A DNA stretch of 64,000 bases, from contig NC_085862.1 in assembly GCF_034702125.1 (NCBI RefSeq), positions 15,568,896 to 15,632,895 on the forward strand, read 5' to 3'. Each line of letters opens with the position of its first letter. The first letter of the stretch is position 1. Positions 63,009 to 64,000 of this stretch are shown here, one piece after another. The stretch is from Engraulis encrasicolus (Eukaryota; Chordata; Actinopteri; Clupeiformes; Engraulidae). The notes under the pieces were generated by a model that had not been told where the DNA came from, searched no databases, and saw only the letters and a program-made list of their open reading frames with translations. The position numbers and the translations under genes are program-made.

Positions 63009-63834
63009 TCAAATCATTCCAGCCACCATGTCCCTGAGGGCATAGCCTGGTATCTCCTGACCACAGAGGTCTTCTGCTGCCTGTGGTTCTGGAGCCTGGT
63101 CATCTCCACTGTCGTCATTGTCTTCTTCCCACTCATAGTCCAGACAATCCCCATTCTCCATGCAGACATTGTGTAACAATGCACAAGATGCCACCACCAC
63201 TGGGACAAATATCGGCTTTACCTCTAGGGCCTTAAATAGGGTCGATCGCCAACGGGCCTTCATCATGCCTCTCGATGATGTTGCGCCCCTTCGCATGGTG
63301 GAAGTTATAGCGCCTCTCAACCCTGTCGTTGACAGGCTCTTTGTAAGGTGTAAGTATGGCGCATGGGGCCTCGAGGCATTAGTAGCCTCCATCTCCAAGT
63401 AAAAAAAAAACATTTGGAGGGTACTGTCTGCCTACATATAATGGACTGTTTTTCAAAATCCTGGTGTCGTGTACTGAACCCAGGTACCCCACAAAAATGT
63501 ACCCTTCGAATCACATATTGCCTGCATCACGATTGAATAAAATCCCTTATAATTTAGATAGTCCAATTTGTTGTTGGCCGGTGGCTTTATTCTGATATGG
63601 CATCCATCTAATGCGCCAACCGCTTTGGTGGTGAAGGCCGGTGTCCCAGCCAGCTGTCCAAACCCCTGCCCTACCGTGTCCACATCGTCTGGGTAACGAA
63701 TGGCCCGATTTATGTTTTCCCAAAACAACCGGGCCACCCTGTGAATCACCCGGTGCACCGTTGACTTTGGTATGTGGAAGACCCATGACACCACCCGGTA
63801 GGACAGGCCATGGGCGAGCCAATATGTATATCAA
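63009..63834 (-). pseudogene. PIF/Harbinger DDE transposase, frameshifted
   Basis: Fragments in order on the minus strand: WVFHIPKSTVHRVIHRVARLF, then GALDGCHIRIKPP with the first catalytic Asp and YKGFYSIVMQAICDS. In another frame comes the GSVHD-type segment that should carry the second Asp, and in a third frame SCALLHNVCMENGD near the C terminus (the usual LHNxC motif). Frame changes coincide with T/A homopolymers (63402-63411, A10, and 63495-63500). The N terminus is missing, cut off by the repeat at 63842. Convergent with the Myb/SANT-like gene, as in Harbinger elements. Confidence 0.8.
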
Positions 63835-63841
63835 AAATACT

Positions 63842-64000
63842 GGATACGAGGAAGATTACGCAAACCACGCCCACTCAATGCAAAAGCGTGGGCTCAAGTT
63901 GGGTCTCCTAAGGGGGCGTTGTCCCCTCCTTCTTCTTCTATTTTTGAGGTGTTTGCTCAAGACGTGCGCTACCGCCATCTACAGCGCTAAGGGGACTTGA
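63842..64000 (-). mobile_element. Dispersed retroposon-like repeat, copy 4 (partial, at window edge)
   Basis: Reverse complement of the family at 7741, 27969 and 50522. TCCCCTTAGCGCTGTAGATG, CAACGCCCCCTTAGGAGACC and GCATTGAGTGGGCGTG are all recognisable. It continues beyond the window and cuts off the Harbinger transposase. Confidence 0.85.

Overview
The window is vertebrate nuclear DNA, most likely from a ray-finned (teleost) fish. It has spliced genes with GT-AG introns, extremely dense CA/GT microsatellites, short hAT and Tc1/mariner MITEs, a Ty3/gypsy LTR retrotransposon, ZMYM1-like hAT transposases and a PIF/Harbinger-type gene pair. There are no bacterial-style operons. I cannot name the species.

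Layout. (1) 1-6.8 kb: the first coding exon of a glypican-1-like gene lies on the minus strand at 5753-5915. Everything to its left is presumably its first intron, filled with (CA)n/(GT)n arrays, one MITE and a perfect 105-bp palindrome. (2) 6.8-23.9 kb: copy A of a large duplicated segment carrying a complete five-exon aquaporin-12-like gene on the plus strand, head-to-head with the glypican gene. (3) 23886-23985: a 100-N assembly gap, then 2.6 kb of foldback repeats. (4) 26.6-40.0 kb: copy B of the same segment, with a second intact aquaporin-12-like gene. The encoded proteins are both 283 residues and differ at three positions, all in exon 1. Copy A is longer mainly because two DNA-transposon insertions sit in its intron 1. 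(5) 40.0-41.9 kb: MITE remnants. (6) 41.9-48.8 kb: a young Ty3/gypsy element on the minus strand with nearly identical LTRs, a tRNA-Leu primer site, a GGGAAAC frameshift heptamer directly before the gag stop, and pol disabled by one nonsense codon and one lost integrase catalytic Asp. (7) 48.8-56.1 kb: two decayed hAT transposase genes in convergent orientation. (8) 56.1-64.0 kb: a Harbinger-like region with a Myb/SANT-like gene (plus) and a frameshifted DDE transposase (minus). Its first intron is expanded by a nested stack of other transposons.

The only host genes I can support are glypican-1 and the two aquaporin-12 copies. I found no new enzymatic system. The most unusual signal is within the aquaporin genes. 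Three degenerate tandem copies of the exon-4 acceptor plus coding start sit in front of the real exon 4, a relic of exon 2 lies in intron 1, and donor-like and acceptor-like minisatellites flank exon 1. Copy A also has a duplicated exon-3 donor. Both NPA pore boxes read NPS. The N gap at the end of copy A means the duplication could be a real tandem duplication or two haplotypes joined by the assembler.
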